A stretch of DNA of 64,000 bases from Dolosigranulum savutiense (GCF_039830095.1 NZ_CP142435.1:992001-1056000); one strand, 5' to 3'. Counted from the stretch's first letter, positions 39,001 through 49,275 are shown. Program-made: numbers and translations. The notes: generated from the letters alone by a model not told the origin.

Positions 39001-39740
39001 CGATTACTGAAGTATCCGGAGAAGTTGCTGATATTACTGAAAAAGCTGAAGAACGCACAAAAGTAGTTACCATTAAAGGAGAAGTTGATACCCGTTCATA
39101 CGAAATCCCAATCAATGCGCGTATGAAAGTGGAAGTTGGGGACCGAATCGAACGTGGTGACCCATTGAATGAAGGGTCGATTGATCCGAAAGAACTCCTT
39201 GCCGTCAGTGATGCTGAAAAATTGAAGAACTATCTCTTACAAGAAGTACAGTACGCTTACCGTTCACAAGGAGTGGAGATCGGCGATAAACACGTCGAGG
39301 TAATGGTACGTCAGATGTTACGTAAAGTTCGCGTACAAGATCCAGGTGATACAGATATCTTACCAGGAACAATGATTGACTTACATGAATTCAAGGAACA
39401 GAACAAAAAAGCCCTTATGTCAGGTGGTCAACCAGCGACCGCACGCTTAGTTCTCCTAGGAATTACAAAAGCATCATTAGAGACTGACAGTTTCCTATCC
39501 GCTGCTTCATTCCAAGAAACAACACGTGTCCTTACTGATGCTGCAATCCGTGGTAAAACAGATAACTTAATCGGATTGAAAGAGAACGTTATTATCGGTA
39601 AGAATATCCCGGCTGGAACAGGAATGGGTATCTACAGCAACATCGAACCAAAATCAGTTGGTGTCGTTAGCGAAAATGTTTATAGCATCAATGATCAAAG
39701 CGAAGCAATCGATGCTATAGAAGATATTGAAGAAAACTAA
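36093..39740 (+). CDS. rpoC: RNA polymerase beta' subunit
   Basis: 1215 residues, full length. N-terminal zinc site CSCGKYKR with CDRCG, the catalytic [15 protein letters not shown] with its three Asp, and the second zinc site at CGTKQG / [18 protein letters not shown] start at 36093 behind GGGAGG gives [20 protein letters not shown] as in Bacillus. Cotranscribed with rpoB. Confidence 0.98.
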   Translation: MVDVNNFESIQIGLASPDKIRSWSRGEVKKPETINYRTLKPEKDGLFCERIFGPTKDYECSCGKYKRVHYKGIVCDRCGVEVTKSSVRRERMGHLELAAPVTHIWYFKGIPSRMGLILDMSPRSLEEIIYFASYVVTDAGDTPLEEKQLLTEREYRQYRHKYGTDFQADIGAEGVRTLLKNLDIQAEIDELKELLQTATGQKRSRAIRRLDILDAFNDSNNKPEWMILDVIPIIPPELRPMVQLEGGRFATSDLNDLYRRVINRNNRLKRLLDLNAPHIIVQNEKRMLQEAVDALVDNGRRGRAVTGPGNRPLKSLSHMLKGKQGRFRQNLLGKRVDYSGRSVIVVGPKLKMYQCGLPKEMALELFKPFVMRELVEREIANNIKNAKRKVERMDESVWNVLEDVIREHPVLLNRAPTLHRLGIQAFEPVLVEGKAIQLHPLACEAYNADFDGDQMAVHVPLSDEAQAEARILMLGAQNILNPKDGKPVVTPSQDMVLGNYYLTMEDDGKLGEGSRFSSVSEAIQAYQTGYVHLHTRVAVQTADLPHKPFTDEQRKQYLVTTVGKLIFNEIMPDEFPYLNEPSQVNLEEKTPDKYFLDYGTDIPKVISEMPLVKPFGKKDLGNIIAQVFKDFQVTETSKMLDRMKNLGYKYSTISGITVGIADISALEEKPVILEKAHAKVDKINATHRRGLITEDERYAKVIEVWNQAKDDIQEALKTSLDRKNNIFMMSDSGARGNISNFTQLAGMRGLMAAPSGEIMELPITSNFREGLSVLEMFISTHGARKGMTDTALKTADSGYLTRRLVDVAQDVIIREEDCGTKQGLTARAIKVGNEVIEPLIDRIIGRYARVTVRHPETDEVIVRENEIITEDKGRQIVDAGIEEVTIRSVFSCNTQHGVCKHCYGRNLATGREVEVGEAVGTIAAQSIGEPGTQLTMRTFHTGGVAGDDITQGLPRVQEIFEARHPKGQATITEVSGEVADITEKAEERTKVVTIKGEVDTRSYEIPINARMKVEVGDRIERGDPLNEGSIDPKELLAVSDAEKLKNYLLQEVQYAYRSQGVEIGDKHVEVMVRQMLRKVRVQDPGDTDILPGTMIDLHEFKEQNKKALMSGGQPATARLVLLGITKASLETDSFLSAASFQETTRVLTDAAIRGKTDNLIGLKENVIIGKNIPAGTGMGIYSNIEPKSVGVVSENVYSINDQSEAIDAIEDIEEN

Positions 39741-39753
39741 TTAAATAGATATG

Positions 39754-39801
39754 ATGCAGAAGACTGAAGTTGTCGTAATATGGCTCCGGTCTTCTGTATT
39801 C
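39754..39801 (+). terminator. Stem-loop after rpoC
   Basis: ATGCAGAAGAC pairs with GTCTTCTGTAT across about 24 bases. No clean T-run, so termination may be partial. Confidence 0.55.
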
Positions 39802-39859
39802 ATATGATTTAGCTAAAAGCAGGTTATCGATCTTTTTCATTAAAAATTTCTTATTTTAT

Positions 39860-39888
39860 TTGACGAATAGCCAATCATATGGTATATT
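39860..39888 (+). promoter_or_regulatory. Promoter of rpsL-rpsG-fusA
   Basis: TTGACG (39860-39865), 17-base spacer, TATATT (39883-39888). Confidence 0.75.
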
Positions 39889-39907
39889 GTGTAAGGTGCT
39901 TTTGTTA

Positions 39908-40020
39908 GAGGACTGAGTTCTGATAACAAAGTCAGTCTCGTAGTCAGAAGCCACCCCACATAATTCGCCAAGAAGCGAGTGTTTCTTTTTTCTAAAAAAT
40001 GAAACACCTGGATGTGTGGG
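39908..40020 (+). promoter_or_regulatory. Structured leader of the str operon
   Basis: Two nested or adjacent structures: GACTGA (39911-39916) with TCAGTC (39932-39937), and CCCACA (39955-39960) with TGTGGG (40015-40020), enclosing GTGTTTC (39979-39985) with GAAACAC (40001-40007). It ends about 30 bases before the rpsL ribosome binding site. Autoregulation by a ribosomal protein is plausible; no known leader family is recognised. Confidence 0.6.
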
Positions 40021-40066
40021 AATAGATTTACAATTAGATTATTCAATGAAGGGAGGACTCAAACTT

Positions 40067-40477
40067 ATGCCTACAATTAACCAATTAGTACGTAAACCGC
40101 GTAAAACGAAAAAGGAGAAGTCAGAATCTCCAGCGTTAAACAAAGGATACAACACACTAAAACGTAAGCAAACAACAGTGTACTCACCGCAAAAACGTGG
40201 TGTGTGTACGCGTGTCGGAACGATGGCACCGAAGAAGCCGAACTCAGCGTTACGTAAATACGCACGTGTTCGCTTATCGAACCAAATCGAGGTTACAGCT
40301 TACATTCCAGGAGAAGGCCACAACTTACAAGAACACTCTGTTGTTCTTATCCGTGGAGGTCGTGTAAAGGATTTACCTGGTGTACGTTACCACGTTGTCC
40401 GTGGAGCGTTAGATACAGCTGGTGTGTCAGAACGTCGCAATGGTCGTTCTAAATACGGTACAAAAAAACCTAAATAA
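40067..40477 (+). CDS. rpsL: Ribosomal protein S12
   Basis: A 137-residue S12 starting [20 protein letters not shown], with the conserved [18 protein letters not shown] and the [17 protein letters not shown] segment. The lysine of PKKPNS that mutates to give streptomycin resistance is wild type. ATG 40067 lies behind GGGAGGA; an earlier in-frame GTG falls in the leader hairpin. Confidence 0.97.
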   Translation: MPTINQLVRKPRKTKKEKSESPALNKGYNTLKRKQTTVYSPQKRGVCTRVGTMAPKKPNSALRKYARVRLSNQIEVTAYIPGEGHNLQEHSVVLIRGGRVKDLPGVRYHVVRGALDTAGVSERRNGRSKYGTKKPK

Positions 40478-40533
40478 TTACTAAATAATTAATAGATTAA
40501 ACTGAAAAAATATTTGTCGGAAGGAGGGGTGTC

Positions 40534-41004
40534 ATGTCACGAAAAGGTCAAGCAGAGAAACGCGAAGTATTAGCGGATCCAATTTACAATTCAAAATTAG
40601 TTACACGTTTAATTAACCGATTGATGGTTGATGGTAAGCGTGGTAAGGCGTCAACGATTTTATACAAAGCATTTGATGCCATTAAAGAGCAAACAGGTGA
40701 TGATCCAGTTGAAGTATTCGAACAAGCACTTGAGAACATCATGCCTGTGTTAGAAGTTAAAGCGCGTCGTGTTGGTGGTTCGAACTACCAAGTACCAGTT
40801 GAAGTTCGTCCAGAGCGTCGAACAACTTTAGCGCTACGTTGGTTAGTGAATTACGCTCGTTTGCGTGGAGAATACAACATGGAAGAGCGTTTAGCTAAAG
40901 AAATTATGGATGCAGCAAACAACACAGGTGCATCTGTCCGTAAACGTGAAGAAATGCACCGAATGGCTGAAGCGAACAAAGCATTCGCTCACTATCGTTG
41001 GTAA
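40534..41004 (+). CDS. rpsG: Ribosomal protein S7
   Basis: A 156-residue S7 with [36 protein letters not shown] and the C-terminal [18 protein letters not shown]. Organises the 30S head and often represses the str operon. Starts behind GGAAGGAGG. Confidence 0.97.
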   Translation: MSRKGQAEKREVLADPIYNSKLVTRLINRLMVDGKRGKASTILYKAFDAIKEQTGDDPVEVFEQALENIMPVLEVKARRVGGSNYQVPVEVRPERRTTLALRWLVNYARLRGEYNMEERLAKEIMDAANNTGASVRKREEMHRMAEANKAFAHYRW

Positions 41005-41100
41005 TTTTCCTAAGCTTACCCCGCTAATTAGCTATTATACAGTTCATTATGGGTAAACGAACACTTGCAGACACATAGATATAGAGAGGTGTAAAGATAA

Positions 41101-43188
41101 GTGGCAAAAAGAGCATTTCCACTAGAGAGAACTCGTAATATTGGTATCATGGCCCACATTGATGCTGGTAAAACAACAACAACTGAGCGTATTTTATACT
41201 ACTCAGGTCGAATCCACAAAATCGGTGAAACTCACGAAGGAGCTTCACAGATGGACTGGATGGAACAAGAACAAGAACGTGGGATTACCATTACTTCAGC
41301 TGCGACAACAACTTCATGGTTAGATCACCGTATCAACATCATTGATACACCTGGTCACGTGGACTTTACCGTCGAAGTTGAACGTTCACTCCGTGTATTA
41401 GATGGAGCCGTAGCGGTTTTAGATGCACAATCAGGAGTAGAACCACAAACTGAAACAGTTTGGCGTCAGGCAACAACTTACCATGTTCCACGTATCGTAT
41501 TCGTCAACAAGATGGATAAACTTGGAGCAAACTTCATTAGCGCATCTGAATCATTACATGATCGTTTAGATGCAAACGCCCACCCAATTCAATTGCCAAT
41601 TGGTGCGGAAGATGATTTCGAAGGAATTATTGATCTTGTCGAAATGAAAGCTTACGTATACGGTAACGACTTGGGAACTGAAATTAATGAAGTTGAAATT
41701 CCTGACGAATACAAAGAACAAGCAAAAACATACCGTGAAAAATTAGTTGAAGCGGTTGTTGAACTTGATGAAGAGTTAATGATGTCTTATCTTGAAGGAG
41801 AAGAGATTACTAACGAACAACTGAAAGCAGGAATCCGTCAAGCGACTCTTGACGTTGAATTCTTCCCAGTACTTTGTGGTACAGCCTTCAAGAACAAAGG
41901 GGTACAATTAGTCTTGAACGCAGTCGTAGATTACCTACCTGCACCAACTGACGTACCTGCAATTGAAGGTCACGTACAAGATGATCCAGATGCTGTTGTT
42001 AAGCGTGAAGCTGGCGACGACCAACCATTCTCAGCACTTGCCTTCAAGGTAATGACTGACCCATATGTTGGACGTCTAACATTCTTCCGTGTATACTCTG
42101 GAACATTGGAATCAGGTTCTTACATCTTGAACGCAACGAAAGATACGCGTGAGCGTGTTGGACGTATCCTTCAGATGCACGCAAACTCGCGTGAAGAAAT
42201 TCCAGAAGTCTTCTCTGGCGATATCGCCGCAGCAGTTGGACTTAAGGATACAGGAACAGGGGACACGTTATGTGACCTAGATGATCCAGTTATCCTAGAA
42301 TCAATGGAATTCCCTGATCCAGTTATCCAAGTAGCGATCGAACCAAAATCTAAAGCAGACCAAGATAAGATGTCTGTAGCGTTATCTAAATTAGCTGAAG
42401 AGGATCCAACCTTCAAAGCTGAAACAGATCACGAAACAGGTGAAACATTGATCGCTGGTATGGGTGAGTTACACTTAGATATTATCGTGGATCGATTGAA
42501 GCGTGAATTCAAAGTTGAAGCGAATATCGGTAACCCACAAGTATCTTACCGTGAAACATTCACCAAAACAGTTGAAGCAGAAGGTAAATTCGTTCGTCAG
42601 TCTGGTGGTAAAGGTCAATTCGGTCACGTCTGGATTGAATTCTCACCAAACGACGAAGGTGAAGGATACGAATTCGAAGACGCAATTGTCGGAGGATCTG
42701 TTCCGAGAGAATACATCCCTTCAGTTGATGCTGGACTTCAAGACGCAATGGAAAATGGTGTCTTAGCTGGTTACCCATTAGTTGACGTAAAAGCGAAACT
42801 ATACGATGGGTCATACCACGATGTCGACTCGAGTGAAGCGGCCTTCAAAGTAGCTGCTTCCTTAGCCCTAAGAAACGCTGCCAAATCTGCTGGACCTGTT
42901 ATTTTGGAGCCAATGATGGCTGTTGAGATTACAGTGCCAGAAGAATACTTGGGAGATGTTATGGGACACATCTCAAGTCGTCGTGGACAAATCGAAGGTC
43001 AAGAACCTCGCGGGAATGCCTTAATCGTTAAAGGAACTATTCCTTTATCAGAAATGTTCGGATATGCAACAACACTCCGTTCATCAACACAAGGACGCGG
43101 AACCTTCTCTATGCAATTTGCCCACTATGCACCAGTTCCAACAAGCATTGCAGAAGAAATTATTAAGAAAAACGGTGGCCAAGCTTAA
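41101..43188 (+). CDS. fusA: Elongation factor G
   Basis: 695 residues with the GTPase motifs [24 protein letters not shown] and NKMDK, then domains II-V ([20 protein letters not shown]). It translocates the ribosome and, with RRF, recycles it. GTG start behind AGAGAGGTG, 96 bases after rpsG. Last gene of the str transcript before tuf, which has its own promoter. Confidence 0.98.
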   Translation: MAKRAFPLERTRNIGIMAHIDAGKTTTTERILYYSGRIHKIGETHEGASQMDWMEQEQERGITITSAATTTSWLDHRINIIDTPGHVDFTVEVERSLRVLDGAVAVLDAQSGVEPQTETVWRQATTYHVPRIVFVNKMDKLGANFISASESLHDRLDANAHPIQLPIGAEDDFEGIIDLVEMKAYVYGNDLGTEINEVEIPDEYKEQAKTYREKLVEAVVELDEELMMSYLEGEEITNEQLKAGIRQATLDVEFFPVLCGTAFKNKGVQLVLNAVVDYLPAPTDVPAIEGHVQDDPDAVVKREAGDDQPFSALAFKVMTDPYVGRLTFFRVYSGTLESGSYILNATKDTRERVGRILQMHANSREEIPEVFSGDIAAAVGLKDTGTGDTLCDLDDPVILESMEFPDPVIQVAIEPKSKADQDKMSVALSKLAEEDPTFKAETDHETGETLIAGMGELHLDIIVDRLKREFKVEANIGNPQVSYRETFTKTVEAEGKFVRQSGGKGQFGHVWIEFSPNDEGEGYEFEDAIVGGSVPREYIPSVDAGLQDAMENGVLAGYPLVDVKAKLYDGSYHDVDSSEAAFKVAASLALRNAAKSAGPVILEPMMAVEITVPEEYLGDVMGHISSRRGQIEGQEPRGNALIVKGTIPLSEMFGYATTLRSSTQGRGTFSMQFAHYAPVPTSIAEEIIKKNGGQA

Positions 43189-43225
43189 TTCCACCTATAA
43201 ACTACAGAATATCAATGCACATTTA

Positions 43226-43254
43226 TTGAAGTTATGAACTGAAAAAGGTATAAT
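43226..43254 (+). promoter_or_regulatory. tuf promoter
   Basis: TTGAAG (43226-43231), 17-base spacer, perfect TATAAT (43249-43254). Confidence 0.8.
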
Positions 43255-43323
43255 GAAGATAAATGTGCAGAGAATATCTGTACGATAAACTAAACAACAA
43301 AATCCTTAAGGAGGATATCATTC

Positions 43324-44508
43324 ATGGCAAAAGAAAAATTTGATCGTTCGAAAGAGCATATGAATATTGGTACACTAGGACACGTCGACCACGGTAAAAC
43401 TACCTTAACAGCAGCTATCACTTACGTATTAGCTGAATTAGGTCTTGCAGAAGCATCTGCTTACGACCAAATCGATGGTGCGGCAGAAGAGCGTGAACGT
43501 GGAATTACAATTGCGACTTCTCACGTTGAGTACTCAACTGAAAAACGTCACTACGCACACGTTGACTGCCCAGGACACGCCGACTACATCAAAAACATGA
43601 TTACCGGTGCTGCACAAATGGATGGTGCTATCTTAGTAGTATCTGCTGCAGATGGTCCAATGCCACAAACTCGTGAGCACATCTTGCTTGCACGTCAGGT
43701 TGGTATTGAGCACTTCGTAGTCTTCTTGAACAAAGTTGACCAAGTTGATGATGAAGAATTACTAGAATTAGTAGAACTAGAAGTTCGTGACCTATTAAGC
43801 GAATACGACTTCCCAGGTGACGATGTACCAGTAATCGCTGGTTCAGCACTTCTAGCACTTCAAGATGACCGTGCACACATGGACAAAGTTAAAGAATTAA
43901 TGGACGCAGTTGACGAGTACGTTCCATCACCAGCTCGTGACGCTGACAAAGACTTCTTGATGCCAGTTGAGGATGTTTTCTCAATTACTGGTCGTGGTAC
44001 AGTTGCAACTGGTCGTGTAGAACAAGGTCAAGTTAAAGTTGGAGACGAAGTAGAAATCGTTGGTATTAAAGATACTACTACTTCAACTGTTACTGGTGTT
44101 GAAATGTTCCGTAAGTTATTAGACTACGCGGAAGCTGGAGACAACATTGGAGCACTTTTACGTGGACTTTCTCGTGATGACGTTGAACGTGGACAAGTAT
44201 TAGCTGCTCCAGGTTCAATTACACCTCACACAAAGTTCGAAGCTGAAGTGTATGTATTGTCTAAAGATGAAGGTGGACGTCACACTCCATTCTTCTCAAA
44301 CTACCGTCCACAGTTCTTCTTCCGTACAACTGACGTAACAGGTGTTGTACACTTACCAGAAGGAACTGAAATGGTAATGCCTGGAGACAACACTGAAATG
44401 ACTGTTGAGTTAATCTCACCAATCGCGGTTGAAGCTGGTACGAAATTCACTATTCGTGAAGGTGGACGTACAGTTGGAGCCGGCGTTGTTTCTACAATCG
44501 TCGAGTAA
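43324..44508 (+). CDS. tuf: Elongation factor Tu
   Basis: 394 residues with [29 protein letters not shown] and NKVDQVDD, the GTP-binding set, and the three-domain length of EF-Tu. It delivers aminoacyl-tRNA to the ribosome. Codon use is strongly biased, as expected for a very highly expressed gene. Start behind AAGGAGG. Confidence 0.98.
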   Translation: MAKEKFDRSKEHMNIGTLGHVDHGKTTLTAAITYVLAELGLAEASAYDQIDGAAEERERGITIATSHVEYSTEKRHYAHVDCPGHADYIKNMITGAAQMDGAILVVSAADGPMPQTREHILLARQVGIEHFVVFLNKVDQVDDEELLELVELEVRDLLSEYDFPGDDVPVIAGSALLALQDDRAHMDKVKELMDAVDEYVPSPARDADKDFLMPVEDVFSITGRGTVATGRVEQGQVKVGDEVEIVGIKDTTTSTVTGVEMFRKLLDYAEAGDNIGALLRGLSRDDVERGQVLAAPGSITPHTKFEAEVYVLSKDEGGRHTPFFSNYRPQFFFRTTDVTGVVHLPEGTEMVMPGDNTEMTVELISPIAVEAGTKFTIREGGRTVGAGVVSTIVE

Positions 44509-44538
44509 TTTTTCGGCTAACGTAATGAAATAAACACT

Positions 44539-44582
44539 TAAAAGTCCTGAGTTTGGTTTCGGCCCAACTTAGGGCTTTTATT
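44539..44582 (+). terminator. tuf terminator
   Basis: AAAAGTCCTGAGTTTGG pairs with GCCCAACTTAGGGCTTTT with few mismatches, followed by T residues. Confidence 0.88.
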
Positions 44583-44586
44583 TATA

Positions 44587-44640
44587 GATAAAAAAGCTGG
44601 GAATAATGCAATGTTGATGCATTATTCCCAGCTTGCTTTT
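44587..44640. terminator. Perfect-stem terminator at the tuf / ABC exporter convergence
   Basis: A 17-bp perfect stem: AAGCTGGGAATAATGCA with TGCATTATTCCCAGCTT. A T-run follows on the minus strand, so it ends the ABC exporter operon and backs up the tuf terminator. Confidence 0.88.
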
Positions 44641-44683
44641 GATTTAGCTTCTTTTCAATCTTTTTTATAAACTATCTTTACTC

Positions 44684-45487
44684 TTATCCATGTTCGGCCA
44701 AGGTCAATTGCGCTCGGTTAATCACGTAGCTTGCAACAGCAATTGAGGCTGCTGATAATAGAACAAGCCATAATATACCGATAAAATCTCCCTCTAAGAA
44801 AAATAAATCACGCATGAATTGTAATTGATGGGTTAATGGGTTAAACTGTACAGCGAGCTGTAACATGCGTGGTGCTAACTCAACTGCAAAGAATGTTGGT
44901 GCTGCAAAGCTGACGGGAATCACAACAAATGATACAAAGTTATCTCTCGTCTTGTAATCTTTAATTTTAACAGTAATCATAACCCCAATCGATGTCCAAA
45001 ATAGCGACATCAACATAACAAGTGCATACACGCCTAATGATTGCATGAGCGTGAATCCATGTCCTAATAAAGCAGCCAATACCAATAATACAGCGGATTT
45101 TAAAGAGGTACTTAACAGCGAGTACGTACTCATTCCAATGACGTAATATACTGGACGAATACCACTGAGTAACTTCATACCTAATAATCCATACTGTTTG
45201 TCAATCGTCACCCGATAGATGGCATGTGACATATCAGTCAACATCATCATTGCTAAGATTCCTGTCAGTGCATATTGACTATACGGGAGTGTTAATCCTT
45301 TGTATGGAACAACACTTTGCATTGAGCTGACTCCTAGAACAATAAACAAGAAATAAAGAATGGGTGTGAGTAAATGTTGAAACACGGCCCCTTTATAGGC
45401 AAAAAATGCCTTTATTTCATTCTTGACAATTGAGACATAACCCTTCGATCCCAATAAGTTGATCTGTCTAAAATGAGTTGGTTTCAT
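44684..45487 (-). CDS. ABC-2 type exporter permease
   Basis: A 267-residue permease with six spans of the ABC-2 family (FFAYKGAVFQHLLTPILYFL, FFAVELAPRMLQLAVQFNPL, TTHQLQFMRDLFF-like region). It pairs with the ATPase encoded just upstream; the ATPase stop and this ATG overlap as TAATG. The half-size pair would export a drug, lipid or polysaccharide. The nature of the cargo is not evident. A structured leader with short ORFs upstream of the operon favours an inducible drug-efflux role, but that is inference. Confidence 0.83.
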   Translation of the reverse strand: MKPTHFRQINLLGSKGYVSIVKNEIKAFFAYKGAVFQHLLTPILYFLFIVLGVSSMQSVVPYKGLTLPYSQYALTGILAMMMLTDMSHAIYRVTIDKQYGLLGMKLLSGIRPVYYVIGMSTYSLLSTSLKSAVLLVLAALLGHGFTLMQSLGVYALVMLMSLFWTSIGVMITVKIKDYKTRDNFVSFVVIPVSFAAPTFFAVELAPRMLQLAVQFNPLTHQLQFMRDLFFLEGDFIGILWLVLLSAASIAVASYVINRAQLTLAEHG

Positions 45488-46410
45488 TATGATTCTCTCC
45501 CTTCCCGCATAGATAAATACGCTTCTTTGAGAGAAATCATCTCTGGTTCAACACTTTTAATCGGAGTGTCTTCCCCGAACACTCGCAGGACTTCTCTAGC
45601 CAATGTCCCTTTAGGAACGGTAAGTTTTACCTTGTCCTCTTCTATTTGTTCAACTTTATAATTGTATTTATTCGCTCTCTGGTACGCTTCATCTGATAAA
45701 TCATAATCCTCAGCAAATAAAACTTCATACGCATCCCGGTCGTCTTTGCTCTGAGCAAAAGCCGTCATTTCTCCATGATATAGAAGCTCGCCATGATCCA
45801 TAAAGAGTAAATCATCGCAGTGCTCCTCTAACAGGGATAAATCATGAGACGAAATAATCACAATTTTTCCTGCAGCGGCCTCTTCTTTTAAGTAAGATAA
45901 TAATTCTCGACCGGTTTCCTGATCCATGCCTACTGTTGGTTCATCAAGAATATAAATATCTGGACGATGAACTAAGGCCCGTGCAATCTGAACACGTTGT
46001 TGTTGTCCACCTGATAATTGCTCTAGACTTCTATCTTTTAAGTCAAAAATATTCATCAATTTAAGCGCCTGTTCAGTTAGGTTATCCGCCTCTGACGTCG
46101 GACAATTGCCTAGTAATGTGCCTAAATAGACATTATCATAGACACTATTGTACCAATCAAGCATCGTCGTCTGTGGGGAAAAGCCAATAACTGAAAATCC
46201 TCTTTCTTCAATATTTTCAGCTTCGATCAATAACTCCCCGCTAGTCGGTGCTTGAAATCCCACAATCGTATTGATTAATGTTGATTTCCCAGCCCCATTA
46301 TGTCCGACCAAAGCGATGAAATCACCATCAGTTAATTCGACTGAAAAATCTTTCACGGCATGAACATCTTCAAATTTAATATTTAAATCTTTTATACTTA
46401 TTTTAGTCAA
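45487..46410 (-). CDS. ABC transporter ATPase, exporter type
   Basis: About 307 residues: Walker A GHNGAGKST, signature LSGGQQQR, Walker B IYILDEPTVGMD and switch His in ISSHD. A C-terminal extension of about 90 residues is typical of DrrA/NodI-type exporters. I prefer TTG 46410 (AGAGGTGA upstream) over GTG 46419, which overlaps that ribosome binding site. It is the first gene of the two-gene exporter operon transcribed from a strong minus-strand promoter about 350 bases upstream. Confidence 0.88.
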   Translation of the reverse strand: MTKISIKDLNIKFEDVHAVKDFSVELTDGDFIALVGHNGAGKSTLINTIVGFQAPTSGELLIEAENIEERGFSVIGFSPQTTMLDWYNSVYDNVYLGTLLGNCPTSEADNLTEQALKLMNIFDLKDRSLEQLSGGQQQRVQIARALVHRPDIYILDEPTVGMDQETGRELLSYLKEEAAAGKIVIISSHDLSLLEEHCDDLLFMDHGELLYHGEMTAFAQSKDDRDAYEVLFAEDYDLSDEAYQRANKYNYKVEQIEEDKVKLTVPKGTLAREVLRVFGEDTPIKSVEPEMISLKEAYLSMREGRES

Positions 46411-46740
46411 CCTAATCACCTCTATAATTTAACATTATTGACTTGATGAGCTCTCACTCATCCTTGGGCCAATAATCTTAAATTAAGTTCCGTATACCCA
46501 TGTCATCACCTTCCTAGGTTGTTGGTTATGTACGAAGAAGGAAAGAAGTCATTCCTTCTTCGCTCGGGTCAACAGACAGATAAGAATTTAATCTTTGTCT
46601 GCTAATGGTGTATGAGTCCACCGTTTGTTATCTGAGTTCTTTCTGTTGGCATCGTGCATGCTTAAAATTCGAATCGGATACTCATAGGTAACACCCCCGT
46701 AAATTTTTTGGTCGCGTATCAATAGATATCAAGCAACCAC
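46411..46740 (-). promoter_or_regulatory. Long leader with short ORFs upstream of the ABC exporter
   Basis: About 320 untranslated bases on the minus strand. It holds uORF 46685-46662 (MSIRFEF, with GGGGGTG upstream), a 23-residue frame 46659-46588 (MHDANRKNSDNKRWTHTPLA and three more residues, no clear ribosome binding site), a perfect 11-bp hairpin CGAAGAAGGAA with TTCCTTCTTCG (46533-46562), and uORF 46501-46478 (MGIRNLI, behind AGGAAGGTGA). The layout is that of ribosome-mediated attenuation. No known riboswitch is recognised. Confidence 0.6.
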
Positions 46741-46744
46741 TTAC

Positions 46745-46772
46745 ATTATAACATAATTGTTGTTTTTGTCAA
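46745..46772 (-). promoter_or_regulatory. Promoter of the ABC exporter operon
   Basis: On the minus strand, perfect TTGACA (46767-46772), 16-base spacer, perfect TATAAT (46745-46750). Confidence 0.8.
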
Positions 46773-47011
46773 AGTTTTCTCAATTAAAGTTAACATTTAT
46801 TATGTTTTTATCATTTTTAAGTGATATGTATTTAGGTAAGTAGAGGATGACTGCCCCTATAACGAAGGATAGTGTAGATATTTTGTAATAGTACAAATTA
46901 AGATAATGTGAAATGAGCTGAGAATGATTAGGATAACAATAATAGTTGTTGTCTGCTGACCTAAAGTGATATACTACATTTAATATAATGATAATGGAGA
47001 GTGGGAGAGTG

Positions 47012-47710
47012 ATGATTAATTTACATGAATTGAATATTTGGACAATTATGTTGCGCTTAGGATTGTCGTTGTTGCTGGGGTCGATTGTTGGAACAGAACG
47101 TGGGGTAAAAAATCGACCAGCAGGATTACGGACATACAGTTTAGTTTGTTTAGGATCCGCCTTGATTATGCTGACGAATCAATATATTACAGAACAATAT
47201 GGTGTGGGCGATCCGACACGTATGGCTTCGCAGGTCATTAGTGGCATCGGGTTCTTAGGAGCCGGAACGATTTTAGTGACTGATCGCAATAAGGTAAGTG
47301 GGTTGACGACAGCAGCTGGTTTATGGACAGTTGCATCAATTGGATTGGCAGTTGGAGCTGGCTTCTATATGGGAGCGATCGTGGGGGCCGTATTGCTATT
47401 TACTGTAATGGGCTATTTTTTACGGTTTAAAGAACGTCTCGGACAATATTTTCTTGAAATGGACTTATTTATTGTACTAGAATCCCAAGAAGCCTATCAC
47501 CGCTTGCTTATTTATTGCTCACAAGAAAATATTGGCATTTATAATATTAATAGTCGCATTGAGGATGAAGAGCTACTGGACTATCCGGGGCATTCTTCTG
47601 AGGATACGTGCTGTATTCTCTCTATTAATTTACAAGAACGCTACCGCAAACAAATATTGGTTGAGACTTTGAGTACCTTCGATGGCGTAAAGCACTTGGA
47701 GGAGTTGTAA
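47012..47710 (+). CDS. MgtC/SapB family membrane protein
   Basis: A 232-residue protein with four or five spans in the first 150 residues and a C-terminal cytosolic ACT-like domain. Conserved MgtC motifs are GSIVGTERGVKNRPAGLRTY, ISGIGFLGAGTIL and VSGLTTAAGLWTVASIGLAV. In pathogens MgtC affects Mg2+ homeostasis and the F-type ATPase; in other bacteria the role is unclear. ATG 47012 fits the GGGAGAG ribosome binding site better than ATG 46988. A TATACT -10 box lies about 45 bases upstream. Confidence 0.87.
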   Translation: MINLHELNIWTIMLRLGLSLLLGSIVGTERGVKNRPAGLRTYSLVCLGSALIMLTNQYITEQYGVGDPTRMASQVISGIGFLGAGTILVTDRNKVSGLTTAAGLWTVASIGLAVGAGFYMGAIVGAVLLFTVMGYFLRFKERLGQYFLEMDLFIVLESQEAYHRLLIYCSQENIGIYNINSRIEDEELLDYPGHSSEDTCCILSINLQERYRKQILVETLSTFDGVKHLEEL

Positions 47711-47786
47711 ATAGAGGGATTTTAGCATATAATTTCCATTCCAAGCGGGTGTGTGATACGATGATAAAAAAGGAAGAGGGGGATTT

Positions 47787-48017
47787 ATGATGTTGATTGA
47801 TATTACGAAGAATGTGTATGAGTTAGTGAAAGATAATCCAAAGTTGAAGCGTGATTTGATTGAGATGGGATTCGAGCCGTTAGCGAATGAGAAGATGCTT
47901 CATACGGTAGGGCGTATGGTGTCGCCTAAAAAGGGAGCTAAGCAAATTGGAATTAGCGTAGAGACGTTAGTGCGTAAATTAGAAGATCTCGGTTATGAGG
48001 TTAAGGGACATGAGTAA
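47787..48017 (+). CDS. DUF1858 domain protein
   Basis: A 76-residue cytosolic protein made of one DUF1858/ScdA-N-like domain (DITKNVYELVKDNPKLKRDL, IEMGFEPLANEKMLHTVGRM). This domain is often fused to or encoded next to hemerythrin-like proteins involved in iron-sulfur or nitric-oxide stress. Its stop overlaps the next gene's start by 8 bases, so the two are translationally coupled and probably act together. Start behind GGAAGAGGGGG. Confidence 0.83.
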   Translation: MMLIDITKNVYELVKDNPKLKRDLIEMGFEPLANEKMLHTVGRMVSPKKGAKQIGISVETLVRKLEDLGYEVKGHE

Positions 48018-49251
48018 AGAACGTAAGCGTAGTAATCGAACACTCCAACAAGAGAAGCGTCAGCAAAAGTTGAAAGAGTTAATTCTGCGACTGCATGAAG
48101 GAGAAGGCGAAGAGAGTGTCAAGGCTGATTTTCGGAAGTACTTCAAGGATGTTAGTGCCTTGGAGATTTCGGTGATGGAGCGCCGATTGATTGCTGATGA
48201 AGGCATTCATGCGGATGACATTATGAAGCTATGTAATGTGCATGCAGCCATTTTTTTAGAAAATATTCAGCTAGCCGATGAAGCGCCACATGATTTCGAG
48301 AAGCCGGGCCACCCAGTTCATGTGCTTAAGCAAGAAAATATAGCACTAGAAGGAGCGGTTGACCGAATCGAACGATTATTGGAGTTCTACGTGACGGATC
48401 CTGCTGAGGATGTGTTGGCTGGCTTGAAGTTGCAAGCACAGATCTTATGGGAGATTGACAAGCACTATGCTCGCAAGGAGAATTCGTGGTTCCCGATTAT
48501 GGAGGCGAATGATATTACTGCACCGCCAAAAGTGATGTGGGGCGTGGATGATATGATTCGCGACTTGATTAAGGAATTTATGACTATGTTGGAGCAGAAT
48601 AAGCTTGATCAGATGCTGGATCATTATGCTGAGACAAAGTACGAAATTCTGGAAATGATTGTGAAAGAAGAAGATATCTTAATTCCAATGGTGACAGAGG
48701 TATTTACCGAAGATGATTGGATGAAGATTGCTGATGAGATGGATGAGATCGGCTATTGTATTGTGAAGCCGGAAGGAAAATGGGTGCCAGAACGAACTGA
48801 TTTCGAGGCGAAAGATGCTACTGATGAATCAATGAACTTAGCCGGCAATCTTAAGCTTGGACACGGGGCACTGACATTAGAAGAAGCAGATTTGATCTTA
48901 GATCAGTTGCCGCTGGAGCTGACCTTTGTGGATAAACATAATAAAGTGAAATATTTCAATCGAGGCGAGAAGATTTTGCCCCGAACACCGAATGCGATTG
49001 GGCGGGATGTCTTCATGTGCCACCCACCGCGCGTCCATGATACCGTCAAGCAATTATTGCAAGAATTACGTGAGGGAACGCGTGATACGGCGAGTGCTTG
49101 GTTTGAAGCACGCGATACCTTCGTAATGATTACGTACGATGCGATTCGTGATAAGACTGGCGAGTATCTTGGATGTTTGGAGTATGTGCAAGACATTAGC
49201 GGGATTAAACAAATTGATACAGAGAAAAAAGACGTGTTTGACGAAGCCTAA
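48010..49251 (+). CDS. DUF438 / hemerythrin-like PAS domain protein
   Basis: A 413-residue protein: N-terminal DUF438 (about 15-85), a hemerythrin-type HHE region (about 105-230; HPVHVLKQENIALEGAVDRI, EIDKHYARKENSWFPIME, with His and Glu candidates for a di-iron site) and a C-terminal PAS domain (about 290-400; ELTFVDKHNKVKYFNRGEKI, GRDVFMCHPPRVHDTVKQL). These proteins are thought to sense or repair oxidative or nitrosative iron damage, but no activity is proven for this branch. ATG 48010 overlaps the DUF1858 stop. The last codons lie within the left arm of the terminator shared with the NADH oxidase gene. Confidence 0.85.
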   Translation: MSKERKRSNRTLQQEKRQQKLKELILRLHEGEGEESVKADFRKYFKDVSALEISVMERRLIADEGIHADDIMKLCNVHAAIFLENIQLADEAPHDFEKPGHPVHVLKQENIALEGAVDRIERLLEFYVTDPAEDVLAGLKLQAQILWEIDKHYARKENSWFPIMEANDITAPPKVMWGVDDMIRDLIKEFMTMLEQNKLDQMLDHYAETKYEILEMIVKEEDILIPMVTEVFTEDDWMKIADEMDEIGYCIVKPEGKWVPERTDFEAKDATDESMNLAGNLKLGHGALTLEEADLILDQLPLELTFVDKHNKVKYFNRGEKILPRTPNAIGRDVFMCHPPRVHDTVKQLLQELREGTRDTASAWFEARDTFVMITYDAIRDKTGEYLGCLEYVQDISGIKQIDTEKKDVFDEA

Positions 49252-49275
49252 GCTCCGTCATTACACGTCTTTTTG
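49224..49275. terminator. Bidirectional terminator overlapping the DUF438 stop
   Basis: AAAAAGACGTGT pairs with ACACGTCTTTTT, with inner TGACG/CGTCA pairing. The left arm encodes the last residues of the DUF438 protein, so the hairpin lies inside the coding region. It also serves the minus-strand gene ending at 49319. Confidence 0.8.
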
